The notes beneath the pieces are model-generated. The model saw only the letters and a program-made list of their open reading frames with translations, searched no databases and was not told the DNA's origin. Made by a program: the position numbers and the translations under genes. A stretch of 64,000 nucleotides of DNA from Marvinbryantia formatexigens. Its GTDB lineage: Bacteria; Bacillota; Clostridia; Oscillospirales; Ruminococcaceae. Positions 1 through 8,746 of the stretch are shown in pieces (position 1 is the stretch's first letter; each line of letters begins with the position of its first letter). Location of the stretch: positions 1 to 64,000 of the forward strand of contig JAETPU010000006.1 in assembly GCA_021771035.1 (NCBI GenBank), written 5' to 3'.

Positions 1-60
1 GCTTTCATGTTGTTCAATTTTCAAGGTCCGAACTCGTCCCGCTCTCGCGACCGGAACTCT
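1..60 (-). other. rRNA-operon leader-like sequence
   Basis: Read on the minus strand, this stretch contains the string TTGAAAATTGAACAACA, which closely resembles the conserved processing/antitermination leader found just ahead of 16S or 23S rRNA genes in Firmicutes. It lies directly downstream of two strong minus-strand promoters. I infer that an rRNA operon begins immediately left of the window edge; the rRNA itself is not in view. Confidence 0.55.
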
Positions 61-63
61 TTT

Positions 64-92
64 ATTTTACCACATCCTCGGGCTCTTGTCAA
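64..92 (-). promoter_or_regulatory. Sigma-A promoter P2 reading left
   Basis: On the minus strand, TTGACA (87-92) and TAAAAT (64-69) are separated by exactly 17 bp. It is the proximal member of a tandem pair feeding the rRNA-like leader at the window edge. Confidence 0.7.
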
Positions 93-187
93 CCACTTTT
101 TTCGTGGCCTCCTTTTTGCCTTCCCTCTGTGGCGCCGCCTGCTTTTCAGACCCGCTCTCGCGGATACCCTGCGCAGTTGGCTTTATT

Positions 188-216
188 ATATTAGCATATT
201 CACAATGGAGAGTCAA
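188..216 (-). promoter_or_regulatory. Sigma-A promoter P1 reading left
   Basis: On the minus strand, TTGACT (211-216) and TAATAT (188-193) have a 17-bp spacer. The DNA upstream is A/T-rich on the minus strand, as expected for an UP element. Tandem strong promoters with a long leader are typical of rRNA operons. Confidence 0.65.
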
Positions 217-278
217 TACTTTTTTCGACAAAAACTCAACTTATTTTTTTTCACTGCATTTTCTTTTTGTCTTTGCTC

Positions 279-307
279 TTGTAATTCCGTTTCCCCTGTG
301 CTATAAT
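279..307 (+). promoter_or_regulatory. tRNA-Arg promoter
   Basis: TTGTAA (279-284), a 17-bp spacer and a perfect TATAAT (302-307) stand about 25 bp before the tRNA. It is divergent from the two minus-strand promoters. Confidence 0.7.
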
Positions 308-331
308 AATTTTCGTTCTATAAAGGAACAC

Positions 332-408
332 GCGTCTGTAGCTCAGTTGGATAGAGCGTTCGGCTCCGACCCGGAAGGCCGCTGGTTCGAATCCAGTCAG
401 ACGCACCA
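332..408 (+). tRNA. tRNA-Arg (anticodon CCG)
   Basis: This is a full cloverleaf of 77 nt with the 3' CCA encoded. The acceptor stem pairs GCGTCTG with CAGACGC, the D stem pairs GCTC with GAGC, the anticodon arm is TTCGG-CTCCGAC-CCGGA with CCG at positions 34-36, and the T arm is GCTGG-TTCGAAT-CCAGT. It decodes CGG arginine codons. It has its own promoter upstream and a strong terminator 25 nt downstream, so it is a single-gene transcription unit. Confidence 0.96.
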
Positions 409-433
409 GCGGTAATCTGCCGCTCTCAAGATG

Positions 434-464
434 CGCACACCACTTTTGTGGTGTGCGTTTTTTT
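434..464 (+). terminator. Terminator of the tRNA-Arg unit
   Basis: A perfect 10-bp stem (CGCACACCAC / GTGGTGTGCG) with a TTTT loop is followed by seven T residues. Confidence 0.9.
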
Positions 465-574
465 GCGCCCGCATTCTGTAAAGTACTGCTGAATTGAATC
501 TATGCCATCCTGTTTTTCTTTAGAAATCCTGGTTATACTAATCCCCAGCAATACTATCAAATGGAGGAAATACC

Positions 575-1372
575 ATGCAGGGTTATTTTGCCGGGCGTTA
601 TTTCAAACATCAGAAAGACGGAAATACCATTTGTTTTATAATAGGGAGGGCCGACAGCGGCTCCTTCCTTCAGGTGATTACCAACGATCAGATCCTCCAA
701 TCCGATGATTTGACCCATTGCCATGTAGGCCCCCGCGGCCTTACTGTCAATCTCCCCCGGATCCGCGGCAAGGTAACCTATGGGCCCCTCACTCCAATCC
801 GCTCTGACATTATGGGACCCTTCCGGTTTCTGCCCATGCAGTGCCGGCATGAGGTTATCAGTATGAGGCATACCCTCTCCGGTGGGTTTCTCATAGACGG
901 AAGCTGGATCGATCTCAACGGCGGCCTAGGATATATCGAGGGAGATAAGGGGAGTTCCTTCCCCAGGGAATATCTCTGGCTGCACTGTAATGATTTTCCC
1001 CAGGAACTGAGCGTCATGGCCTCTGTGGCGGACATTCCCCTGTGCGGAATGCACTTTATGGGCTGTATCTGTGTGGTTCTGTACCGGGGAATGGAATATC
1101 GTCTGGCTACCTATCATGGAGTCAAAATCCTCGCCGCGTCCAGGCATCAGCTGATTCTCAAGCAGGGCCCCCTGCGGCTGGAAATCGCCGTGGACGCCAG
1201 CCATTCCCACCCCCTCAGAGCTCCAAAGTCCGGTCATATGACCGAGACAATCCATGAGAGCAACTGTGCAGCAGCCCGTTTCCGTTTTTGGGATGGAAAG
1301 AGCCTGCTCTTCGATGAAACCAGCCGTAACTGCAGCTTTGAATGCAATTTGCGAACTTTCCCTATATTCTGA
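575..1372 (+). CDS. Tocopherol cyclase-like family protein
   Basis: This 265-residue protein resembles the bacterial branch of the tocopherol cyclase (VTE1-like, PF14249) family. Supporting segments are GSFLQVITND near residue 30 and the aromatic FPREYLWLHCNDF block near residue 128, plus the all-beta composition of the family. There is no signal peptide and no membrane segment. The ATG at 575 has a GGAGG site 8 nt upstream. Anaerobic Firmicutes are not known to make tocopherol, so the bacterial members probably act on another lipophilic substrate, or serve as lipocalin-like binding proteins. The gene stands alone, with no neighbour on the same strand to suggest a pathway. Family assignment is moderate; biochemical role is unknown. 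Confidence 0.7.
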   Translation: MQGYFAGRYFKHQKDGNTICFIIGRADSGSFLQVITNDQILQSDDLTHCHVGPRGLTVNLPRIRGKVTYGPLTPIRSDIMGPFRFLPMQCRHEVISMRHTLSGGFLIDGSWIDLNGGLGYIEGDKGSSFPREYLWLHCNDFPQELSVMASVADIPLCGMHFMGCICVVLYRGMEYRLATYHGVKILAASRHQLILKQGPLRLEIAVDASHSHPLRAPKSGHMTETIHESNCAAARFRFWDGKSLLFDETSRNCSFECNLRTFPIF

Positions 1373-1722
1373 TTACACGCAGCTGTTCCCACATCATCTG
1401 AGCATACCATTAGATTACAGGAGAGTCTGACATGGTTAAACTCACAATTCTCCCATTACTGACGAAAAGGTTAAACGAAATACCGGCCATATAAATAGCT
1501 GGGTATGCATTATCAAAACTTTAACCGCATGGTCACCAATCAGACTCAAGCTATCAAGCTGGAACGTGTGGAAATCCTCTGCCTTCTCCTGGACTCGAGT
1601 CGCCTGCGGCTGGAACGGCTCTGGGCCAAACGAATCAGAAATCCTACCCTGACGCCACAAAGTTTCAGGGCCAAATTCTCATACAGCATCAGGTTTTCGC
1701 TGTCCCCCATCTCCAGCTGTTC
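1373..1722. other. Intergenic, no gene recognised
   Basis: This lies between two convergent genes. Open frames here are antisense shadows of the transporter gene. I see no conserved element. Confidence 0.5.
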
Positions 1723-1755
1723 AAAAGGGCCTTTGCATATGCAAAAGCCCTTTCT
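1723..1755 (-). terminator. Terminator of the Na/Pi cotransporter gene
   Basis: On the minus strand AAAGGGCTTTTGCATATGCAAAGGCCCTTTT forms a long hairpin ending in T residues, about 45 nt after the stop codon. Confidence 0.75.
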
Positions 1756-1801
1756 TCCTATATTAATGCCGTCCATGACAGTCTCAAACTCATTCGCGGG
1801 T

Positions 1802-3436
1802 TTAAACCTCCCGCAGCAAATGCGCGTTTTTCTTTGCCGCCCAGGCAATGTTGTAGGAGTGATTGCCCACCCGCTCCATGTCGTGAAGCACATTGACAAA
1901 AATAATCCCAGGTTCCGTCTGGCACTCCTGCGCCCGCAGCCGTTCGATGTGGTTGTCCTGGGACTGCAGGGTGAGGGCATCGATGTTTTCCTCCAAATCG
2001 TGCAGCCGCACTTCCTCCTCATCAGAGAGTTCCCCATTCAAAAAGGCGCCGATAGCACAGTCAAACAGCAGCAGGCTGTTCTCATAGATCCCTTCTATCT
2101 CCTTTCGGGCCTTCTGGGAATACAGCAGCTTTTTGTTTACGCAGGCTTCGGTATGCTCCACCAGGTTCACCGCATGATCTCCAATCCGTTCCAGATCATT
2201 GATTACATGAAACAGCCTTCCAATATGCTCAGAGGATTCGCTCTGCATCTCCAAGGCATTGACTTTTACTAAATAATCTGTAATCCCATGGTTCAGGAAG
2301 TTGATCACGCTCTCTTCGTCCCGTACACGGGCGGCGTTGGTCAAATCATCCCGCAGTAAACCCTCACAGGCCATCACAAAATTTTCCCGAACCAAACCCG
2401 CCATACGTTTAATCTCTTTTTGGATCTGAAGAATCATCACACTGGGGCTGGCGGCCAGATTCCGGTCAATAAACAGGAACCGGCGCTCTCCCTCATGGCT
2501 TTGCTTGGGAATCACCCGGTAGGACAGCTGAACAATGGCATTGGTAAACGGCAGCAGTACCAGCGCCGTCACCACCTTGAATATGATATGGCAGGCCGCC
2601 ACCTGTACCACCTCGCTGCCGGGCGCCAGCCATTCCACCCATTGGGTATAGGGGGTAAACATCGTCAGCGGCACAAAGAGGACTGCACCGAAAATGTTAT
2701 AGAAAAAGTAGATAAAGGCCGCCCGCTTGGCGTTGTTCTTGGCACTGATGGCCGAAAGAAACGGAGGCATGGCGGAACCGATGTTGATGCCGCAGATTAA
2801 ATACGACGCAAAGTGGATGGGCATAAGCCCCTGCAGCGCCAAAGCCTGTAAAACGCCCACCGAAGCGGAGGAGGACTGGATAACAGCACACAGCAGAGTA
2901 CCCACCAGCACCCCAACGATAGGGTTGTTGGCACTGGTGATAAAATTCTGGAAGGATTCCATCTCCTTGAGCACCGACATGGCGGAACTCATGGTATGCA
3001 GTCCCTGGAACAGGATGCCAAAGCCCAGTACAATTTCCCCCACGTGCTTGTACACGGCGCGTTTGGAATAGAGTATCAGTACGGCTCCAAGAAAGATACA
3101 GATGGGCGAAATGATGGAGATATCCAGCGCAATCAGGATACTGGTCATGGTCGTTCCAATATTTGCACCGATGATAACGCCCGTGGCCTGCGCCAAGTCC
3201 ATGATTCCGGCATTAAGAAAGCCCATGACAATTACGGTGGTCGCCGACGAGGACTGGATAACCGCCGTCACCACAGTTCCCACCAGAAACCCTAAAAACG
3301 GGTTCCGTGTCAATTTTTCAAGCAGATCGTTCATCTTGGAACCGGCAGCGGCCTCCAGGCCGTCTCCCATATACTTCATCCCAAAAAGGAATAGCCCCAA
3401 TCCCCCAACCAGCATGAAAATATTCGTAATATCCAT
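1802..3436 (-). CDS. Na/Pi cotransporter family protein with PhoU-like tail
   Basis: This 544-residue inner-membrane protein has two Na/Pi-cotransporter repeats (PF02690), each with the family's QSSS signature (VIQSSSATT near residue 60, VIQSSSASV near residue 190). A cytoplasmic PhoU-like helical domain covers roughly residues 340-540. The family imports phosphate coupled to sodium; the PhoU domain is thought to regulate it. The length is typical of bacterial YjbB/NptA-type fusions. The gene is monocistronic: promoter at 3483-3512, terminator at 1723-1755, neighbour on the right separated by another terminator. The ATG at 3436 is the natural start because the protein enters its first membrane helix within ten residues. 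Confidence 0.93.
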   Translation of the reverse strand: MDITNIFMLVGGLGLFLFGMKYMGDGLEAAAGSKMNDLLEKLTRNPFLGFLVGTVVTAVIQSSSATTVIVMGFLNAGIMDLAQATGVIIGANIGTTMTSILIALDISIISPICIFLGAVLILYSKRAVYKHVGEIVLGFGILFQGLHTMSSAMSVLKEMESFQNFITSANNPIVGVLVGTLLCAVIQSSSASVGVLQALALQGLMPIHFASYLICGINIGSAMPPFLSAISAKNNAKRAAFIYFFYNIFGAVLFVPLTMFTPYTQWVEWLAPGSEVVQVAACHIIFKVVTALVLLPFTNAIVQLSYRVIPKQSHEGERRFLFIDRNLAASPSVMILQIQKEIKRMAGLVRENFVMACEGLLRDDLTNAARVRDEESVINFLNHGITDYLVKVNALEMQSESSEHIGRLFHVINDLERIGDHAVNLVEHTEACVNKKLLYSQKARKEIEGIYENSLLLFDCAIGAFLNGELSDEEEVRLHDLEENIDALTLQSQDNHIERLRAQECQTEPGIIFVNVLHDMERVGNHSYNIAWAAKKNAHLLREV

Positions 3437-3482
3437 GAAACGGCCCCCTCGCCAAAATCCCCAGCAATCGTATTTCGTATCT

Positions 3483-3512
3483 ATGGTACCGAATTTACAG
3501 AGGGCTTGTCAA
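3483..3512 (-). promoter_or_regulatory. Promoter of the Na/Pi cotransporter gene
   Basis: On the minus strand TTGACA (3507-3512) is followed after 18 bp by TACCAT (3483-3488), about 50 nt before the ATG. Confidence 0.55.
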
Positions 3513-3544
3513 TGGAAAAGTCGAATTCCTGTAAAAAAAGGGGA

Positions 3545-3588
3545 AAAGGCCCTGTCCTCCTACGGCTGCCGTGGAGGACAGGGCCTTT
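3545..3588 (-). terminator. Strong terminator hairpin
   Basis: A perfect 16-bp stem (AAAGGCCCTGTCCTCC and its complement) has a smaller hairpin in its loop. On the minus strand it runs into TTTTCCCCTTTTTTT, so it ends leftward transcripts from the secreted-protein gene before the transporter promoter. Confidence 0.8.
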
Positions 3589-4209
3589 CACAAGAGAGGG
3601 AATCATGAGTCCTAACACCCGCAAAACATCAGAAACCCATAGAAAAGGATGATTCGGAGGGAAAACTGTCTGGGCTGCTTTTGCAGTTCTGCGGATAAAA
3701 TGATGTTGACAATGTAGTTGTATGAGTGAACCCCTATCCAGCCGGAACTTCCAAGGGGAAGGCCATTATCCCGAAAGCCGTCTGCTGCCTTCTGAGAACC
3801 TCCCACCCCACCGGCTGGATTTTTAGAAGCTCTTTGAAGGCGTCCGCCTCCGAAAGCTCCGGTGTGCTATGCTCGCTCTATTTCTGAAGTCTGTCCAACT
3901 CAGGGATGTCTCTCCTGTTGGGGACAATTCCAGTATAGGCCCCTCCTCTGTACGCTAGATGGAGGGTTTGTGTTTTATTTGTGAAATTACGGCCCGGTTA
4001 CGCCGATCCCGGGCCTTCCCAACACCCTTTTCCGTTTCCGCGGGCGGACCGCCCCTTACGGGTTTTCCAAACCGTCTCCATGGTTAACGGAAATTCCGCC
4101 TCTGCCATACCGCCAATTTCTCCTCCCCTGCGGTTCCTGTCTCATTTCCTTTTCCTATTAGTTGGGCCTGCTCTTCCAATAAAGGCCAATCGCCCGTGCA
4201 CAACATAGT
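3589..4209. other. Intergenic, no gene recognised
   Basis: A 64-codon minus-strand frame (3612-3806) has no ribosome site and no recognisable domain. Nothing else convincing is visible. Confidence 0.5.
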
Positions 4210-4875
4210 CTACTCCCGGTAACACCGCTTACATGGAGTATACCCCTGGGCAGCAGCCTCAGAGAGAGTCATCTTTTCCGGGTTCTTCATCCCGCTGCAG
4301 CTGCTTTTGCTGTGGTATCTCTTTCCAGTGGCTGAAATCCACACCTCATTGGCGGCTGGTTCCGTGTCCTGGCCCTGGGAATCGGCGGAGGAGCTCTGAG
4401 AAGCTTCACTGCTCTGGCTTTCAGAGGAACTCTGATACTCCTGATCACTCTGCGATTCCTGGGAGGATGCGTCCTGCTCCTGGTTCGCTTGGGAGCCTTC
4501 CGAACTCAGGGCGGGCTGGGATGAGGCAGATCCCGACGGGCCTGTCTGGCCCCGGCCGGAGGACGGCTTCTCCTCTTCAGCGGATTCCTGGGGCCGCAGC
4601 TCCTCAATGTCCGCCCAGAGCTGTGATGTCTCCAGCTCTGAAATCTGTGCCGTCATCTCCCCGCTTACACCAGGTACGCCCTGGGAGGACTGGGCCGCCG
4701 GTCCCACCGCGCCGAAGGCGGCGTTCCCAACCGATGCCGCCTTCCCAAGGCACCAAATCAGCCCAATGAGCCCGCAGCCCACCAACAGGCAGGCCGCAAT
4801 AAAGCTCCGGCGGGTTTCCCGGCTCCAGGGTTTGCTTTCCGTGTGCGTTTCCCGCCTCTGCGGATTACGATCCAT
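4210..4875 (-). CDS. Membrane-anchored protein with C-terminal zinc-type motif
   Basis: This 221-residue protein has a positively charged start, one membrane helix near residues 28-50, and a long outside linker dominated by Ser, Glu and Gln (about residues 75-175). It ends in a compact domain with Y187, H188, C193 and the pair C215-x-x-C218 (PCKRC). Such His/Cys tails recur at the ends of Clostridial surface proteins and ComEC-type hydrolases and look like a small metal-binding module; I know of no proven function. The protein is probably exposed on the cell surface. Its own promoter is at 4941-4969 and the terminator at 3545-3588 follows. The stop is TAG. I do not recognise a named family. 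Confidence 0.75.
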   Translation of the reverse strand: MDRNPQRRETHTESKPWSRETRRSFIAACLLVGCGLIGLIWCLGKAASVGNAAFGAVGPAAQSSQGVPGVSGEMTAQISELETSQLWADIEELRPQESAEEEKPSSGRGQTGPSGSASSQPALSSEGSQANQEQDASSQESQSDQEYQSSSESQSSEASQSSSADSQGQDTEPAANEVWISATGKRYHSKSSCSGMKNPEKMTLSEAAAQGYTPCKRCYRE

Positions 4876-4940
4876 AACACACGCTCCTTCCTCTCAGGAT
4901 ATCAGCCCGGCAATTTCCAAACGAATATCCTCTTGCTTTT

Positions 4941-4969
4941 ATTATAGAAAATCCGGATTAAAAGCACAA
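4941..4969 (-). promoter_or_regulatory. Promoter of the zinc-motif surface protein
   Basis: Minus strand TTGTGC (4964-4969), a 17-bp spacer, then a perfect TATAAT (4941-4946), about 65 nt before the ATG. Confidence 0.65.
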
Positions 4970-5105
4970 GAATATATTCCGCCGAAGCCGGGTTTATACA
5001 CAGTAATCCTGCTTTTTCGAGACCCTATGGCATTAAAAATCCGGGAGTATTTCTAAAGAATATTAAAATCTTCTTAATTTTCCATAAATCTCCTGTCCAA
5101 TATGA

Positions 5106-5230
5106 TACAATGTTCACGCAGGGCGTGAACCTGCAATCATCAAAGAGGAAGTTTCCCTCACCGGCCTGAAGGTGTGGCCGGTGTTTGGCAAAACCAAACC
5201 GTAAAACGTCCCGGTTGGTTCGGAACTTAA
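5106..5230 (+). repeat. 115-bp structured repeat, copy A
   Basis: This is a single diverged copy of the repeat described at 8747-8976 and 51113-51457. It begins with TACAAT, followed by three hairpins: GTTCACGC/GCGTGAAC, CACCGGCC/GGCCGGTG and GTTTGG/CCAAAC. It then has the conserved single-stranded tail (here CCGTAAAACGTCCCGG). It lies about 200 bp before the membrane-protein gene at 5437. The right boundary is approximate. Confidence 0.75.
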
Positions 5231-5436
5231 GATTTAATAGTTTCATTATTACAGCGAAAGAAGCCCTCTGCAAAGGGCTCCCCATGGTGTAAACAGATTT
5301 TGGCGGCCCACTGGTATTCCCCTGCTGATTCAGGCCATACCGGCCGGGTGCGCCTGTTATACTGCCAAGCCAATCGGTCAACTGCCGCTGAAATCCGGAC
5401 AAACCCTAAGCGCAGCCGTGTACTCAGGAGGTCATT

Positions 5437-6966
5437 ATGAAACAAAAGTCGTCTTCACGCCGCACAGACAGGGCTTTCTTATGCTATCTCTGCGGCCTGC
5501 TTCTTTTCCTTATCTTCTTCGCCATCCAGGTTCCCTATTGCCACGACGAGTGGGCCTGGGGCTCTCAGAGCGGGCTGGAAACGCTCAGCACCTTTTTTCA
5601 GGGTTACAACGGTCGTTATCTGGGAGATCTGCTCTCCTTGGCAGTCACCCGTTCTGTGTGGGCCAAGGTCCTGATTCTGGCTATCACCACCTGGGGCCTT
5701 GTCATCCTCATGACAGGCCTGGTGAAAAAAATCCCGGAAAACCGGGGCACGCCTCTGCAGATAGCCCTGCTGAGCACTCTTCTGATTCTCGGAATGCCGC
5801 AGCCCATCTTCCGGCAAATTTTAGGCTGGGTGGCCGCCTTTGTGAACTTTGTCCCTCCGGTACTGCTGTTTTTAGTCTACTGGCAATTGGTACAGAACAT
5901 CTTCCCGGAAGCATCCCCCAGCTACTCCCGCCGTCTTTGGATTTGGATGATTCCGCTGGGTCTTTGTTCCCAGCTGTTCAGTGAGCACAACACCATCTTC
6001 CATATCCTCTTTGCGGCCTTTGTTTTGATTTACACCTATTTTCGCCGTCACCGGGTTTATGCGGTACATCTGAGCTACTTCTTCTCCTGCCTGGCGGGCG
6101 CCGTCATTATGTTTCTCAATCCCGCCTACACCAACGCTCTGAACCATACCGACGGATACAAAAATATTGAGCTTTCGGCCGGGGCTATCCCAAATCTATT
6201 AAAAAGCGGATACCATATTGTCCATACCCTGTATTCCACCGGCTATCTTCCTGTGCTGATTGCCTTCACACTGCTGCTCCTTCTGATCCTCTCACACCGC
6301 AGGAGCTTTCATAATAAAGTACGCCTGCGCATTGCCGCTGGAATCGGCCTTGTGGAATTCATGCTCTTTTTTGTTGTTGAAAAGTTCTTTCCCCAGGCCC
6401 TCACAGCCCTGTCGGAGCGAAGCCATCTCCTCAAGCTCCTGCTTGTATGCGTCTCCCTGTTTCTCTTTGTTGCCTGCAGCCTTCTTACGCTCTGGCTTTG
6501 CATTCCGGATACCGCGCGCCGCCACCGCTTAATGACATTATTTTTATGCGCGCCCGCCTTGGCTCTGCCCCTGGTTGTGGCAAATCCCATTGGCGCCCGC
6601 TGTTTTTTTGCACCCTATCTGCTCATGGCCGTCTTTTTCCTCCAGCTTGTATTTGGAGCATACAGCTTCTCCCATATCTTCACAAAATCCTTCACTGCCG
6701 TCTCATCTGTCCTGGTGCTTGCACTGCTCCTGTATCTGGGAACCGTCTTTTTTCAAATAGGTACCGCCTGGCGGCGCCAAATCTCTCAAATCCGGCAGGG
6801 GGTAGCCCAGGGAGCCTCCATAATCCAGCTGGAGTATCTTCCCCATTGGCGGTTTATTTGGCTGACCGTACCGCCCTCCGATTCCTGGATGATTCACTAT
6901 AAGGCCTTCTATCAAATCCCCAGTGAAGTCCAGGTTGTATTTGTGGAACCCTCCTCCCAGGCCTGA
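5437..6966 (+). CDS. Polytopic membrane protein, DUF6056/GT-C-like
   Basis: This 509-residue protein has about eleven hydrophobic segments. After the first helix comes an acidic loop, YCHDEWAW (about residues 33-40). Its position recalls the acidic loop of GT-C glycosyltransferases and of DUF6056 membrane proteins, which use a lipid-linked sugar donor. A second hydrophilic stretch near residues 165-185 contains FSEHN. I infer a cell-envelope glycan role, but no partner genes are next to it. The start is firm: an AGGAGGT site ends 5 nt before the ATG. The gene is flanked by a repeat copy upstream and a terminator at 7183, so it is probably monocistronic. Confidence 0.7.
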   Translation: MKQKSSSRRTDRAFLCYLCGLLLFLIFFAIQVPYCHDEWAWGSQSGLETLSTFFQGYNGRYLGDLLSLAVTRSVWAKVLILAITTWGLVILMTGLVKKIPENRGTPLQIALLSTLLILGMPQPIFRQILGWVAAFVNFVPPVLLFLVYWQLVQNIFPEASPSYSRRLWIWMIPLGLCSQLFSEHNTIFHILFAAFVLIYTYFRRHRVYAVHLSYFFSCLAGAVIMFLNPAYTNALNHTDGYKNIELSAGAIPNLLKSGYHIVHTLYSTGYLPVLIAFTLLLLLILSHRRSFHNKVRLRIAAGIGLVEFMLFFVVEKFFPQALTALSERSHLLKLLLVCVSLFLFVACSLLTLWLCIPDTARRHRLMTLFLCAPALALPLVVANPIGARCFFAPYLLMAVFFLQLVFGAYSFSHIFTKSFTAVSSVLVLALLLYLGTVFFQIGTAWRRQISQIRQGVAQGASIIQLEYLPHWRFIWLTVPPSDSWMIHYKAFYQIPSEVQVVFVEPSSQA

Positions 6967-7182
6967 TCCCGGTTAGCTCCCCGCATGAGCGGCATCTCCC
7001 CTCTGCAAAATCCAGCAGGCACTGCGCTCTTTATTTCAAACATCGGATAACTGCCGGGACTGCTTCGGAATAACCCGCCCGGCTCCCTTGACTGCCGGGG
7101 CATCAAAAAAGGCCGGCACGGGGGTTTTCAATTCGCCTGAGGCTTCAGAACCCTTGGGCGCAATCCCTCAGGGCCCTATAAA

Positions 7183-7226
7183 ACAACTGCCGGCGAATCC
7201 AGAATTCCCCGGCAGCTGTTTTTTTA
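7183..7226 (+). terminator. Terminator after the membrane-protein gene
   Basis: An 11-bp stem with one mismatch (ACAACTGCCGG / CCGGCAGCTGT) is followed by seven or more T residues. It lies about 220 nt after the stop; the stretch between holds no gene. Confidence 0.8.
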
Positions 7227-7275
7227 GACCGCATCCGTCCCTTGCCGGATATGGCGTTTTTTAGAAAAACAGGGC

Positions 7276-7303
7276 TTGTGCTCCGCACAAACAATGCTAT
7301 AAT
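7276..7303 (+). promoter_or_regulatory. Promoter of the sugar isomerase gene
   Basis: TTGTGC (7276-7281), a 16-bp spacer and TATAAT (7298-7303). It falls inside the longest possible open frame, which supports the downstream start at 7410. Confidence 0.65.
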
Positions 7304-7409
7304 TGCCTTGAGGTATCAAAAGCTCCTTCTCGTTTTCGCAGCCGGGCCCTACCCCGGCCCTTCCGGATTTCAATCCCAACCAGTTTTTGGAAAGGAACGT
7401 GTTCTTACC

Positions 7410-8273
7410 ATGAAAATTTCATCTGAAATCGGTTCCGCTGCCGCCCATGTGGGCGAGCAAAGGGCCATCGAGTATCTGGCAAAAGCAGGCTTTGACGCCT
7501 GGGATTTTACCATGATCAGTATGTGCCGGTATGACTGGCAGACCAAGAGGCTTCTGGACAACACACACCCGCTGTCCGGGGCAGATTATCTGTCCTTTGC
7601 CAGAAAGCTCAAACAGACAGGGCTGGACAACGGCATTGTGTGCAACCAGTCCCACGCGCCATTTCCAACCAGCTGTCCCCAAATCCGTTCCTATTTTAAA
7701 CGCGCTATCGAGTGTACCGCCGAGGCGGGCGGTCAGATCTGTATCATCCATCCGGACAACGATCAGCCCCCTGAAAAAAATGCCGAACTCTATCTGGAAC
7801 TGCTCCCGTTTGCCAAGGGCTGTGGAGTTAAAATCGCCACTGAAAATATGTGGAATTGGGATTCCCAGAAAAACCAGTCCTCCTTCGCCGCCTGCGCCAC
7901 ACCCGAGAGCTTCCTGGCCCATCTGGACGCTGTCAATGATGACGCCTTCGTGGCCTGCCTGGATATCGGCCATGCCCAGATGAGAGGCTCCGGCACTGGC
8001 GCCGTTGCGATGATACAGGCCCTGGGCAGCAAGCTGCAGGCGCTTCATATCCACGACAACGACTGCTGGCACGATTCCCACCAGATCCCATTTTCCATGG
8101 ATATCCCGTTCGATGAGATTGTCCTGGCGCTCAAGAAGATCGGCTATGCCGGGTATTTCACTCTGGAGTCTGACGAGTTCCTGAGCAGCTATACGGAGGA
8201 AACCGTGTTTGAGGGCATCAGGCGCATGGCGGATTCCGCCAGGCAGCTGGCCGATCTGTATGAACGCTGCTGA
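7410..8273 (+). CDS. Sugar phosphate isomerase/epimerase (TIM barrel)
   Basis: This 287-residue protein belongs to the xylose-isomerase-like/AP-endonuclease-2 TIM-barrel superfamily (IolE/YcjR-type). Typical metal-site segments are present: IIHPDND near residue 110, ATENMWN (Glu) near 145, CLDIGHAQM (Asp/His) near 185, LHIHDND near 213 and TLESDEF near 260. Members isomerise or epimerise sugars or inositols using a divalent cation. The frame could open at 7242, but the promoter at 7276-7303 lies inside that extension and the ATG at 7410 has a GGAAAGGA site, so 7410 is preferred. The gene is monocistronic with a bidirectional-type terminator downstream. The substrate cannot be told from sequence. 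Confidence 0.88.
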   Translation: MKISSEIGSAAAHVGEQRAIEYLAKAGFDAWDFTMISMCRYDWQTKRLLDNTHPLSGADYLSFARKLKQTGLDNGIVCNQSHAPFPTSCPQIRSYFKRAIECTAEAGGQICIIHPDNDQPPEKNAELYLELLPFAKGCGVKIATENMWNWDSQKNQSSFAACATPESFLAHLDAVNDDAFVACLDIGHAQMRGSGTGAVAMIQALGSKLQALHIHDNDCWHDSHQIPFSMDIPFDEIVLALKKIGYAGYFTLESDEFLSSYTEETVFEGIRRMADSARQLADLYERC

Positions 8274-8585
8274 GCTCTCTCGGATGAGGGCCGGCCAATC
8301 CGCCGCCCCTCAAAGCCAGCATTGAGTTCATAATGCCGGGGCCCGGCCTAATCCTGTGCCGGGCGCTCCCTTACAGCGGATCCCCCAGACTGTATCCCCT
8401 GTACTTTATGCAAAAGAAACGCTTCCTTTGGCTCAGGCTCAATGCCCTGCCAGAACCGAAGCAGGTTTTATTCCCCTTCGGGTACTCCCGGTTTCGCTCA
8501 AGCTGTAATCAAAGCCCCGCCCATGGGAATGGGGAAGAAAAGACAGTAAAACCCGCAGAACGCCAGCAGCGCCTAAAGACGCATA

Positions 8586-8623
8586 AAAAAGTAACGCCAA
8601 TGGGGATTGGCGTTACTTTTTTT
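8586..8623 (+). terminator. Terminator after the sugar isomerase gene
   Basis: A perfect stem of at least 14 bp (AAAGTAACGCCAAT / ATTGGCGTTACTTT) with a GGGG loop, followed by T residues. The A-run on the left would let it work on both strands. Confidence 0.85.
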
Positions 8624-8746
8624 CCTTATTCCGTGTCCCGAATACATATTATTTCCCCGGAAACTGAAACCGGCGGGGCGTTTGAGCTGCAACTTCCGGT
8701 CCTCAGCATCCTTCTGTATCGCCGCTTTGGGTTTCTGCTGTCCTGA

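Noticed and set aside
3612-3806. 64-codon minus-strand frame
   Set aside because: No ribosome site and no recognisable domain; it lies between two terminated units.
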